Program-made: the position numbers and the translations under genes | Part shown: positions 53,542-61,086 of the stretch, piece after piece | Layout of the letters: each line of letters opens with the position of its first letter | Position numbering within the stretch: the first letter of the stretch is position 1 | The notes under the pieces: generated by a model | What the model saw: the letters and a program-made list of their open reading frames with translations, nothing else | Told to the model about the DNA's origin: nothing | The model's database searches: none | Assembly: GCA_022823865.1 (NCBI GenBank) | Contig: JAJEHF010000068.1 | Span: 1-64,000 of the forward strand | DNA length: 64,000 nt | Origin: Bryobacterales bacterium | GTDB lineage: Bacteria; Acidobacteriota; Terriglobia; Bryobacterales; UBA6623 | Direction: 5' to 3'

Positions 53542-55263
53542 TCAGGGTCTGTCGCTGGCGGCGGTCTCGCTCCCTGTCTCGAGGAGCCGCCGGATAGCAT
53601 CGGTGGTGTCCGTTGGGCGGACGACCTTGGCCAAGCGCTCCGGATCGCCGTCCGTGTTCTGGCGGCTGAGCGCTTCTTGGAATCGCTCCTGGTGATCCGC
53701 CAGGTCGAGCGGCGTCTCGCCCTGATCGTTCTCCCAGTCGATCGGCGCGCCCTTTGCATGCAGGAACTCGATGACTCCGGGTGAGCGGTTGCCGGCGGCA
53801 ATGTGGACGGCCGTCTGGCCCTGCCGCGACAGGCTGATCGCCCTGACGGGGTCCGGATACCTGTCGTCCGGATCGTACGTCGCTGTCAGGTCGGCCCCGT
53901 GCACAATCAGCTCTTCCAGTACCGGCAGGTCTCGCGCGACCACAGCGACAGAGAACGGGGTGTGGCCGTCCTGCCGCACCAGGTTCGGGTCTGCTCCGGC
54001 ATCGACCAGCACCTGGACCAGTTCGAGGCTCCCGGAACTCGCGGCGATATGCAGCGCCGAGGATCCGGGCGGTGCGGGATTGATTCTCACGTCGCCGTCG
54101 GGACCCGGCGTCGGGTACTTGGTCTGCTGGTCCGGGACGGCCCCGCCCTCCAGCAGCCGCCTCACCAATTCGAGTGCGTCCTCGGGGCCAAAAGGCAGGG
54201 GCTGGGGTGGCGGGCCCAGAGTCACCAGCGCGGGCAGTGTGCGATACACCCCGTCCGATCTGCCGTGCCGGGGGCGCGCGACCCAGGCGACGGCCAGGGC
54301 CGCGGCGTGTAGCGGGGTGTACCCAGCCGTGTCGGCGGCGGTCGCTGACGCTCCCCGATCGAGAAGGATGTGCGCTGCGTCAATGTCCGGCGCGAAGTTC
54401 TGCGAACTCCCCGCACGGGCCGGCGCGCCCTGGCCCGGCTTGAAGTCCTCGGCGAGAGGCACCCAGTTGTACAACGCGGCAAGCAGCGGGGTGGTCCCGT
54501 CGGCCGCCGCCTGGTTGACATCGAGCCCGCCGTCTAGCAGCATCCGGGCCGATACTAGGTCGCGCTTTCTCAATGCGAAGAAGAGGGCACTCTGGCCTCC
54601 TCGCTTGCTCATGTAGTGCCCGTCCGAATTCCACGGGATCCCGGTCTTGCCGAGCGTGAAACTCGTCGGGATGTAGACCGTGTATTTCACGTCCCACGTC
54701 TTCGTCACCGCGTGGATGTCCGCACCGCTCTCAAGTAACAGGCGAACCGCTCCCGGATTCCCTGCCGACCACATCAGCGCGGTCTGTCCGAATCTCCTCT
54801 CGCGGGCATCGGGATCGGCGCCGCTCGCGACCAATCGCCGCATGATCCCCACCTGGCCGAGGCGGGCGGCGGTCATCAGGGGGGTTTCCCCGTTCTCCCG
54901 GGCAATGTTGGCATCGGCGCCGTGGTCCAGCAGCAGCCTTGCCACGTCCGGCGCTCCGTTCTCGATCGCGAGGTGAAGGGGGCCGAGACCGAGCGCGTTG
55001 GTGCGGTCCGGATCGGCACCGTGCTCCAGTAGCTGCCGCGCGATCTCCGCATTGCCGCGGATCGCGGACCAGGCCAGCGCGGTCGAGCTGTCGCCCGCGA
55101 CGGCGTCCGCATCCGCCCCCTGTGCCAGCAGAGCGGCCACTGCCGAACGGTCGTCATCGTGTGCGGCCTCGACAAGTGCCTGACCGCTGCCTGCGGCGGC
55201 CGGGCCCCCGATGGCCAGGCCGCCGGCCAGTGCCAACCGTGCGACCGGCCCGGACCTAGTCAT
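53542..55263 (-). CDS. exported ankyrin-repeat protein (573 aa)
   Basis: A signal peptide (MTRSGPVARLALAGGLAIGG and on to AAGSG) is followed by about nine or ten ankyrin repeats (for example DRSAVAALLAQGADADAV, LHLAIENGAPDVARLLLDHG, TPLMTAARLGQVGIMRRLV, ALHIAASSGSLELVQVLVDA, VHIAAGNRSPGVIEFLHAKG). Repeats of this type bind partners; the protein is probably periplasmic. It starts 5 nt after the DUF1552 stop, as the third gene of the operon DUF1592-DUF1552-ankyrin, a known neighbourhood in Acidobacteriota and Planctomycetota. Confidence 0.85.
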   Translation of the reverse strand: MTRSGPVARLALAGGLAIGGPAAAGSGQALVEAAHDDDRSAVAALLAQGADADAVAGDSSTALAWSAIRGNAEIARQLLEHGADPDRTNALGLGPLHLAIENGAPDVARLLLDHGADANIARENGETPLMTAARLGQVGIMRRLVASGADPDARERRFGQTALMWSAGNPGAVRLLLESGADIHAVTKTWDVKYTVYIPTSFTLGKTGIPWNSDGHYMSKRGGQSALFFALRKRDLVSARMLLDGGLDVNQAAADGTTPLLAALYNWVPLAEDFKPGQGAPARAGSSQNFAPDIDAAHILLDRGASATAADTAGYTPLHAAALAVAWVARPRHGRSDGVYRTLPALVTLGPPPQPLPFGPEDALELVRRLLEGGAVPDQQTKYPTPGPDGDVRINPAPPGSSALHIAASSGSLELVQVLVDAGADPNLVRQDGHTPFSVAVVARDLPVLEELIVHGADLTATYDPDDRYPDPVRAISLSRQGQTAVHIAAGNRSPGVIEFLHAKGAPIDWENDQGETPLDLADHQERFQEALSRQNTDGDPERLAKVVRPTDTTDAIRRLLETGSETAASDRP

Positions 55264-55267
55264 TCGC

Positions 55268-56566
55268 CTACACCTCCACGCGGTTGAGCCTGCCCGTGCT
55301 GTCGCCCAGCTTCTCGGTCGGCACGCCCACCTTGTCGAGCATCGTCAAGTACAGGTTCGTGAGCGGGGTCGTGTCACCAGGGAACGCGACATGCCGCCCG
55401 CCCGCGACACGCCCCGCGGCCCCCCCCGCGAGCAGGATGGGGAGATCCCGCTGGCTGTGGCTCGTCGGCACGCTGAGGCTGCTTCCGTACATGATCAGCG
55501 AATGGTCCAGCAAGGTGGAACTCCCTTCGCGGACAGCGTCCAGCTTGCCCAAGAAGTAGGCGAGCAGCTCGCACTGGTTCACGTTGATCTTCGCGAGCGC
55601 GTCCAGCTTGTCCTTCTCGAAGTTGTGATGCGAAATCTCGTGGTGCCCCATCGAGATGTCTAGGTGCGGGAAGTTCATCGAGGTCGCCTCGCGACCGTAC
55701 ATGAATGTCCAGACCCGGGTCAGGTCTGCCTGAATCGCCAGCATCTGCAGGTCGAACATGAGCTTGACGTGCTCGGGCCACGAGTCCGGTATGCCCGGAG
55801 GGCGGTCCGTGGGGGGGAGGTCAACCGGGGGTCTCTGCATCGCCACTGCGATCCTCCGCTCTACGTCGCGAATCGACTCGAAGTACTGGTCCAGCTTGCG
55901 CCGGTCGTCCGCTCCCAGCTCCGCCTCGAGTTCGGCGATCCTGCCGGCGACGGCATCCAGCGCGCTCTTGTCGGCCGCGTCCCTGCGCCGGGCTGCCTGC
56001 GGGTCGACGCGGCCGCCCTCGCCGAACAGCCGTTCGAACACGAAACGCGGGTTCTTCTCGAACGGCAACGGGTTGGTCGCGGTCTTGAATACGGGCCCGG
56101 GCAGATTCCCTATCTCTTCGGTGGTGAGTTCCAGCGAGGAGAACTGGGTCTGCTTGCCGAGCGCCCGGGCCGCCACCTGATCCACCGAAATCCCCACCTC
56201 GATCTTGCCCTTGGTCGGCTCACAGCCGGTCATGAACGAGGCCATGGCCCGGTCGTGGAATCCGGCCTTCGAGCGGTCCGGATCGGACGAGAGGCCGGTC
56301 AGCACGACGAGCTTCTGCCGATGCGCGGCGAGCGGCGCCAGCGCCTCGCTCGCTTCGTAGCCGGGGCCGTCCCCCGTTGGCCGCCAGCGATCCCGGTCCA
56401 CGCCGAGGGGAAAGTAGATAAATCCGAGGCGGCGCACGGGAGCCGCGGCGGTCCGGCCCTCAGCAGTCAGGGCGGGAACCATGGCATCCAGCAAGGGAAG
56501 CGCCAGGGCTGTTCCGGTGCCACGCAGGAATGTCCGGCGGGGAAGATGCTTTCTGGTCACGAACAC
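55268..56566 (-). CDS. DUF1552 domain protein with Tat signal (432 aa)
   Basis: The N-terminal leader KHLPRRTFLRGTGTALALPL is a twin-arginine signal. The DUF1552 body contains LGFIYFPLGVDRDRWRP, LVVLTGLSSDPDRSKAGFHD, ASFMTGCEPTKGKIEVGIS, MSRVWTFMYGREATSMNF-like text (LTRVWTFMYGREATSMNFPH) and a histidine-rich MGHHEISHHNFEKDKLDA, ending LYLTMLDKVGVPTEKLGDST. The function is not established; the family is encoded next to DUF1592 proteins. It starts 12 nt downstream of that gene. Confidence 0.87.
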   Translation of the reverse strand: MFVTRKHLPRRTFLRGTGTALALPLLDAMVPALTAEGRTAAAPVRRLGFIYFPLGVDRDRWRPTGDGPGYEASEALAPLAAHRQKLVVLTGLSSDPDRSKAGFHDRAMASFMTGCEPTKGKIEVGISVDQVAARALGKQTQFSSLELTTEEIGNLPGPVFKTATNPLPFEKNPRFVFERLFGEGGRVDPQAARRRDAADKSALDAVAGRIAELEAELGADDRRKLDQYFESIRDVERRIAVAMQRPPVDLPPTDRPPGIPDSWPEHVKLMFDLQMLAIQADLTRVWTFMYGREATSMNFPHLDISMGHHEISHHNFEKDKLDALAKINVNQCELLAYFLGKLDAVREGSSTLLDHSLIMYGSSLSVPTSHSQRDLPILLAGGAAGRVAGGRHVAFPGDTTPLTNLYLTMLDKVGVPTEKLGDSTGRLNRVEV

Positions 56567-56578
56567 GGTTGGCTCCTC

Positions 56579-58948
56579 CTAGTCTTCGGGCGATTGCCGC
56601 ATTTGGAACGGCACGCTTGCGATCGCGCCGAGCACCAAGTCGGCGAAACGGTACCCGTTCGATTCGGTCTCGCGCAGGATGCTCCGGACGGTCGGCTGAT
56701 CCCGAGCGTTCAGCTCGCGCCCGAGGGCGTACGTCAGCAGGCGCTCGACCGTGGCGTGCGCGAAGCGTTCCGGCCGGCCTAGAAGCAGTGCTTTCAGGCC
56801 CTCCGGCCCTTCGATGGTCTCTCCGGAAGCCAGGGAGCCGGATGCATCGATCGGTTCGCCGCGATCCTCGCTCCGCCACCGGCCGAGAACGTCGAAATTC
56901 TCGAGTGCGAATCCCAATGGGTCGATCCGGGCATGGCAAGAGGCGCACGCCGTGTCGGCCATGTGCCTTGCCAGCTGTTCCTTGGCTGTCAGCTCCCGGC
57001 CGCCCTCGCCGCTTTCCTGAAGCGGCGGGATATTAGCCGGAGGGGGCGGGGGCGGCGAATTCAGCAGGTTGCCGAGAATCCAGGTGCCCCGCAGGACGGG
57101 CGAGGTACGCGCGGCGTGGGAGGTCGCCATCAGGACGCTGCCGTGGCCGAGCAGCCCGCCCCTGCCGGACTCGCGCGGCAGCCGAACCCGGCGGAATCCC
57201 GGGCCGATCACTCCAGCGATCCCGTAGTGGCGCGCCAGCCTCTCGTTCAGATAGGTGTAGTCGGCGCCGAGCAAGTCCAGAACGCTCCGGTTCTCCCGGA
57301 ACAGGCCGCGCAGGAAGAGGCGGGTTTCCTTTTGGAAGGCCGCCTTTAGCGCGGAGTCGAATCGGGGGTACGCATCGCGATCCGGCTGGAATCCCGCGAC
57401 CTTCCGTAACCCGAGCCACTGCCCAGCGAAATTCTCGACCAAGGCCGAGGATCGCCCGTCCGCCAGCATGCGCCGGACCTGGCGCTCCAGTTCTGCCGGA
57501 TCCCTCAGATCCCCCCTTGAGGCCGCGTCGAGCAACTCGTCGTCCGGGATGCTGCTCCACAGGAAGAACGAGATGCGGGACGCGAGTTCGAAATCCGACA
57601 CCGGACGAGCGGAGTCTCCCCGCGCGGCGGGTCCGTCGAACTCGAGCCGGAACAAGAAGTCCGGCGCCAGCAGGATGTCGCGCAGGGCAGCGGCTATGGA
57701 CTCATCGAACCCTTGCTCTCGGCGAGCGGCCGAGAACGTGGCCAGCAGGGGGCGCAAGTCCGCTTCGGAGACATCCCGCCGAAATGCGCGGCGCGCGACC
57801 GAGGAGAGGATTCTGGACGCGCACCCTGGCTCGTCGCGCGCGTCGGTCGGCATGCAGACGAAGAGGCGCCTGCGGCTCGGCGTGTCGACCGCTCGGACGG
57901 GATCGAAGGGGCCAGAGATTTCGATCCTGCCCAGGGGGGGCGGTCCGGGAAGGCCGTCGAATGCAGATTCTCCCGAGGTCATGCCCGCGATTTCGAATAG
58001 CGCGACCCGCCGGCCGTCCACGCGGAATTCGATGGGTGGCCTGACCGCCGTTCCGAGCAGGTCCAGAGGACCGCCGAGGGCCTTTCCCCCGCGGCCGCTG
58101 ACATCCGAGACCGGCCCCTCCCGGACGGCGAACTCATCGGGGAAGGCGACGATGACGACGTGCGGGCCGGCATCCAGCCGGACTCTCGTGCGGAAGAATC
58201 GCACGCCCTCGGTCGGCGTCAGGCTCTGCTTCTCGAGAAACGCCCGCAACTCGTACTCGCCCCCGTACGGGAAGTGGTGGGCCACGCGGATTCCGCCGCG
58301 CGTACCGTACGGCAGGCCCTGTCCCTGCCACTGGGCCTGCGTGCCGGTGGCCCGGAAGATCTCGACCACCGGGGAAGGATCGCTGACGCCCGCAGCCAGG
58401 CGGCTCGCCCGGCGGGCGGCCTTGAGGTACCCCTCGAGGAGCAGCGGAGACATCGAGAGGGCGTCGCCGATGTTGTCGAAGCCAGACGCCTCCCCGTCTG
58501 GCGGCAGTCGGCTCGCAATCGGAACGCTCAGCGCCAGCAGGTCGCGGACCGCATTGGAATACTCCGTCCGGTTCAGGCGTCGGACGACGGTCCGTCCTGC
58601 GTACGGCGACCGTCTGGCGGCCTCGTCTAGGCTCTTGATCAGCCCGTGCTGAAACGCGTTCATCGCCGCCGCATCCGGTCGCGGCGCGCCGGCCGGTGGC
58701 ATCTCCCCGGCCGCGAGCCTGCGGACGACCCGTTCCCATACGTCGGGCCGGGCCGGCGGGTTTCCGGGATCAGCCTCGCCGAGTGCCAAGCCTCCGGCTG
58801 CAGAGTCGCCGGAGTGGCATGTCAGGCAATACTGCCGCAGGAAGGTGCCACCGTCCGGCTCCACCGCCGCCAGCAAGGCCGGCACCACAAGCAACGGGGC
58901 GGCCGTCAGGGCGCGGGGGATCCTGCGGCCGTTCAATGGCGGCGGCAT
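56579..58948 (-). CDS. exported DUF1587/DUF1592/DUF1588/DUF1585 cytochrome protein (789 aa)
   Basis: A signal peptide (about residues 10-29) is followed by a c-type heme CLTCH at 41-45. Next come DUF1587 (VVRRLNRTEYSNAVRDLLAL), DUF1595 and DUF1592-type parts (SRISFFLWSSIPDDELLDAA; VENFAGQWLGLRKVAGFQPD; FLRGLFRENRSVLDLLGADY), then DUF1588/DUF1585 with CASCHARIDPLGFALENFDV as a second heme site. Such proteins are probable periplasmic electron-transfer or oxidising enzymes of unknown substrate. The ATG at 58948 (MPPPLNGRR) is chosen. It is the first gene of the operon with DUF1552 and ankyrin. Confidence 0.87.
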   Translation of the reverse strand: MPPPLNGRRIPRALTAAPLLVVPALLAAVEPDGGTFLRQYCLTCHSGDSAAGGLALGEADPGNPPARPDVWERVVRRLAAGEMPPAGAPRPDAAAMNAFQHGLIKSLDEAARRSPYAGRTVVRRLNRTEYSNAVRDLLALSVPIASRLPPDGEASGFDNIGDALSMSPLLLEGYLKAARRASRLAAGVSDPSPVVEIFRATGTQAQWQGQGLPYGTRGGIRVAHHFPYGGEYELRAFLEKQSLTPTEGVRFFRTRVRLDAGPHVVIVAFPDEFAVREGPVSDVSGRGGKALGGPLDLLGTAVRPPIEFRVDGRRVALFEIAGMTSGESAFDGLPGPPPLGRIEISGPFDPVRAVDTPSRRRLFVCMPTDARDEPGCASRILSSVARRAFRRDVSEADLRPLLATFSAARREQGFDESIAAALRDILLAPDFLFRLEFDGPAARGDSARPVSDFELASRISFFLWSSIPDDELLDAASRGDLRDPAELERQVRRMLADGRSSALVENFAGQWLGLRKVAGFQPDRDAYPRFDSALKAAFQKETRLFLRGLFRENRSVLDLLGADYTYLNERLARHYGIAGVIGPGFRRVRLPRESGRGGLLGHGSVLMATSHAARTSPVLRGTWILGNLLNSPPPPPPANIPPLQESGEGGRELTAKEQLARHMADTACASCHARIDPLGFALENFDVLGRWRSEDRGEPIDASGSLASGETIEGPEGLKALLLGRPERFAHATVERLLTYALGRELNARDQPTVRSILRETESNGYRFADLVLGAIASVPFQMRQSPED

Positions 58949-59045
58949 CTGGCGCCACGGTCGGAGGCGACCGCAACCGTGCGTGTTTCTTCGCGAACGC
59001 ATGGCCGCAAGCGGGCTGGCGTTTCTATGGTACAGGAGCGCGGTC

Positions 59046-59165
59046 TCTTCCAATGAGAAATGAGGCTGACGAGGGCTCTGAAGCGGATATGTCGATCATC
59101 GGAGGGTGGTCTTGAGTCTCGATTTGGAGACTGATCCGAATTCGGGCGATCCGCCCCGCTTCCTC
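59046..59165 (+). mobile_element. remnant of an IS left end (same family as 51420)
   Basis: The start tcttccaatgagaaatgag matches the IS left end, and the later atcggagggtggtcttgagt followed by ctcgatttggagact matches the region around that IS's transposase start (MVLSLDLET against MILQLDLET). Similarity fades by about 59165 and no transposase follows. It is a relic. Confidence 0.75.
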
Positions 59166-59230
59166 GCGGGCAAGGCGGGAGGACAGTCCTTCGTTCCGCT
59201 CAGCGCGCCGCAGGCCCCGAGCCCGCTTGT

Positions 59231-59419
59231 GCAGGGCAGGCACGTTTTTGATTGCGGGCACTGTCGGCAGCGGGTGCCCTCGCGCAGCGGATGCGCTGGC
59301 GCGCGCTGGGTCGCGAGGAATTCTCCGACGAGGCGCTTCGCATCGTCGAGCGCCCGTTCCCTGACGTGAGTGGCAATTGGCGCGCTTTTGCGGAGATAGG
59401 ACACGATGGCGCAATCGAC
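59231..59419 (-). pseudogene. fragment of an addA 3' end (duplicate of the local addA)
   Basis: The minus strand encodes VDCAIVSYLRKSAPI, LDDAKRLVGEFLATQRAPAH, then PLREGTRCRQCPQSKTC. The same stretch in AddA at 16.4-16.6 kb reads VDRAVVFYLRHGAPI, LEGAKRLVEEFFAAQRSQAY, then PLREDERCIHCPHFKRAC. The fragment covers about 63 codons and has no start. It is clearly a paralogous piece of addA rather than a gene. Confidence 0.8.
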
Positions 59420-59422
59420 ACG

Positions 59423-59671
59423 CCTGCGCGCCTTGGCGAGCACGGCATCTGCGTCAACACACTGGCGCCCGGCTTGATCCTGAGCGACAGCATCTTGAAA
59501 AACGATGCCCATCTTGAGGGTGCGAGCGAATCGGTGCTCGCCAGCCGCGCGATCCGACGCCACGGGCATCCGAGCGACCTGATCGGAGCGCTGATTTTTC
59601 TCGCGTCGTCGGACAGCGACTTCGTGACAGGACAGACAATCGCCGTGGACGGCGGCTCGATCAATACCTGA
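59423..59671 (+). pseudogene. short-chain dehydrogenase/reductase C-terminal fragment
   Basis: Reads ARLGEHGICVNTLAPGLI, IRRHGHPSDLIGALIFLASS, and SDFVTGQTIAVDGGSINT, the C-terminal third of an SDR enzyme (like 3-oxoacyl-ACP reductase) including the final DGG box and a natural stop. No N-terminal NAD-binding part or catalytic YxxxK is present. It begins where the addA fragment ends, on the opposite strand. Confidence 0.82.
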
Positions 59672-60182
59672 TCGATGGAAAGGCGGTCCCAGCCAAGCTT
59701 CGTCGAATGGATGTCTTGGGGCTGTAGCACAGAGCCAACAAAGCGTTCGCGCGTCACTCCGATGTCGTGTTTGGCCATGGGCCGGACCGCTATAGTCGTC
59801 GGCGGACGAGACGCCGCGGCACGGGCTCGGGCGTGATCGCCGGCAAGCTGGAGCCCGAAATTCGGCGACCAGCAGTGCCAGTCCGGGACCGGCGAGGGCG
59901 CGGGCTCGCCTGTAGCGCTTGGCGTCGTCCAGATCCCCGCCCCACAGGATTGCCCTGCCCTCGCCCTTGTGCACGTCCGCGGGCAGCCCTAGGTAGAACA
60001 GCAGGACGACGCCGAGGATAATGAGCGGGAGCCGAGGCAGCCGGAAGGAGAGAGAAGCTGTTCCATAATGGGATCTGGGTCAAGGAGGGGCGGTGCTGCG
60101 GAACGTCGTCCAAGCCCCTCAAGTCGGCGGCTGTAAGCTTTGCGTAGTGGCGCGGGGAGTGCCGAGCAGGAGGAGAGAACCG
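59672..60182. other. scarred intergenic region, no clear gene
   Basis: About 510 nt between the SDR tail and the DUF433 gene. The minus strand shows weak coding-like stretches (a hydrophobic one near 59960-60060 and a short MAKHDIGVTRERFVG frame near 59740-59780), but neither has a supporting start or family. I list no gene here. Confidence 0.4.
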
Positions 60183-60461
60183 ATGAGCGCTGTCAAGGAA
60201 GTGGGAAGCGGGCCGTCGGCGCAATGGCAAGACCTACCGAAGGAAGGCGTGTTCGCTACGCCGCTGGTGCAGACCGAGGACACGCGCTGGGGACGCGTGC
60301 GGTTCGAGGGCACGCGCGTGCCGGTCGCCACACTGTTCGACTATCTTGCGGACGGGCAGTCCTTGGCGGACTTCCTAGAGGCGATTCCGGCAGTCCGGCG
60401 CGAACAAGCCGTCGCCGCGCTACGCCTCGCCAGCCGCGTCCTGGCGGGAGAGCGCGGATGA
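60183..60461 (+). CDS. DUF433 antitoxin-like protein (92 aa)
   Basis: The C-terminal two thirds (VRFEGTRVPVATLFDYLADG and SLADFLEAIPAVRREQAVAA) is the DUF433 fold, a winged-helix-like DNA-binding antitoxin. The gene overlaps the DUF5615 gene by 4 nt (ATGA), the usual order antitoxin-toxin for this module. The ATG at 60183 is preceded by gaggaga-type sequence and matches the family start. Confidence 0.85.
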   Translation: MSAVKEVGSGPSAQWQDLPKEGVFATPLVQTEDTRWGRVRFEGTRVPVATLFDYLADGQSLADFLEAIPAVRREQAVAALRLASRVLAGERG

Positions 60462-60775
60462 AGGTGCTGCTCGACGAGGATCTGGACTACAGGCTGGCAC
60501 AGTCGTTCCCCACCAACTTCGATGTCTACTCAACGCAATGGATGGGGTGGTCGGGAATGTCCAATGGCGACCTGCTGCGCGCTGCCGCGGCAGACGGTTT
60601 CGATGTTCTGGTCACGGCGGACAGAAACATGAGATACCAGCAGTCGCAACCTTCCATGCCGGTTCTGGTGCTGGAGGTCGGGAGTACGGCCCTACGGGAT
60701 CTGCAGGAGTGTGTTCCACAGATCGCAAGGGTGCTTGCAGGCCCCCTCGAGCCGCGATACTACATCGTCGGGTAG
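60458..60775 (+). CDS. DUF5615 PIN-like toxin (105 aa)
   Basis: The N-terminus MKVLLDEDLDYRLAQSF and the inner VLVTADRNMRYQQSQ carry the acidic residues of the PIN-like nuclease core of DUF5615 (Mut7-C-like) proteins. They pair with DUF433 partners as toxin-antitoxin modules. Both genes look intact. The target is not established; a PIN-type RNase is the likely role. Confidence 0.85.
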   Translation: MKVLLDEDLDYRLAQSFPTNFDVYSTQWMGWSGMSNGDLLRAAAADGFDVLVTADRNMRYQQSQPSMPVLVLEVGSTALRDLQECVPQIARVLAGPLEPRYYIVG

Positions 60776-61086
60776 CGGGAACACGGATGGGATTTCAGCC
60801 GCTAAAGCGCTGCGTGGCGACCGGCAATTGCGACAACGTTCCGCAATCATCTTCTCGAGAGCCGAAGAGACCGCAATACCTCACAAGACAGTCCCACTGA
60901 CGTGATTATTGGACATGAAGCAGAGCGGTCGGCCCGGCTCCGTAATTCGGTCCGCGCTCCGGTGCGCTGTGGACATACGCCAAGAAAGGATCCCTCCGTC
61001 TTGGCAGCTGTGGAATGTGCCGTCTACTGCGGGCAGAAATGAAATCGGGCAGGGATGTTCTGGCATCAACGCTCTCTGCATCTTGG
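60776..61086. other. intergenic, nothing recognised
   Basis: 311 nt between the toxin gene and the end of the MmeI-like gene. Short open frames exist but show no family or coding sense. The two flanking genes converge here. No terminator with a T run was identified. Confidence 0.4.

Noticed and set aside
59790-60230. Minus-strand open frame of 146 codons
   Set aside because: Arg/Pro/Ala-rich text without family sense, antisense to the DUF433 gene start.
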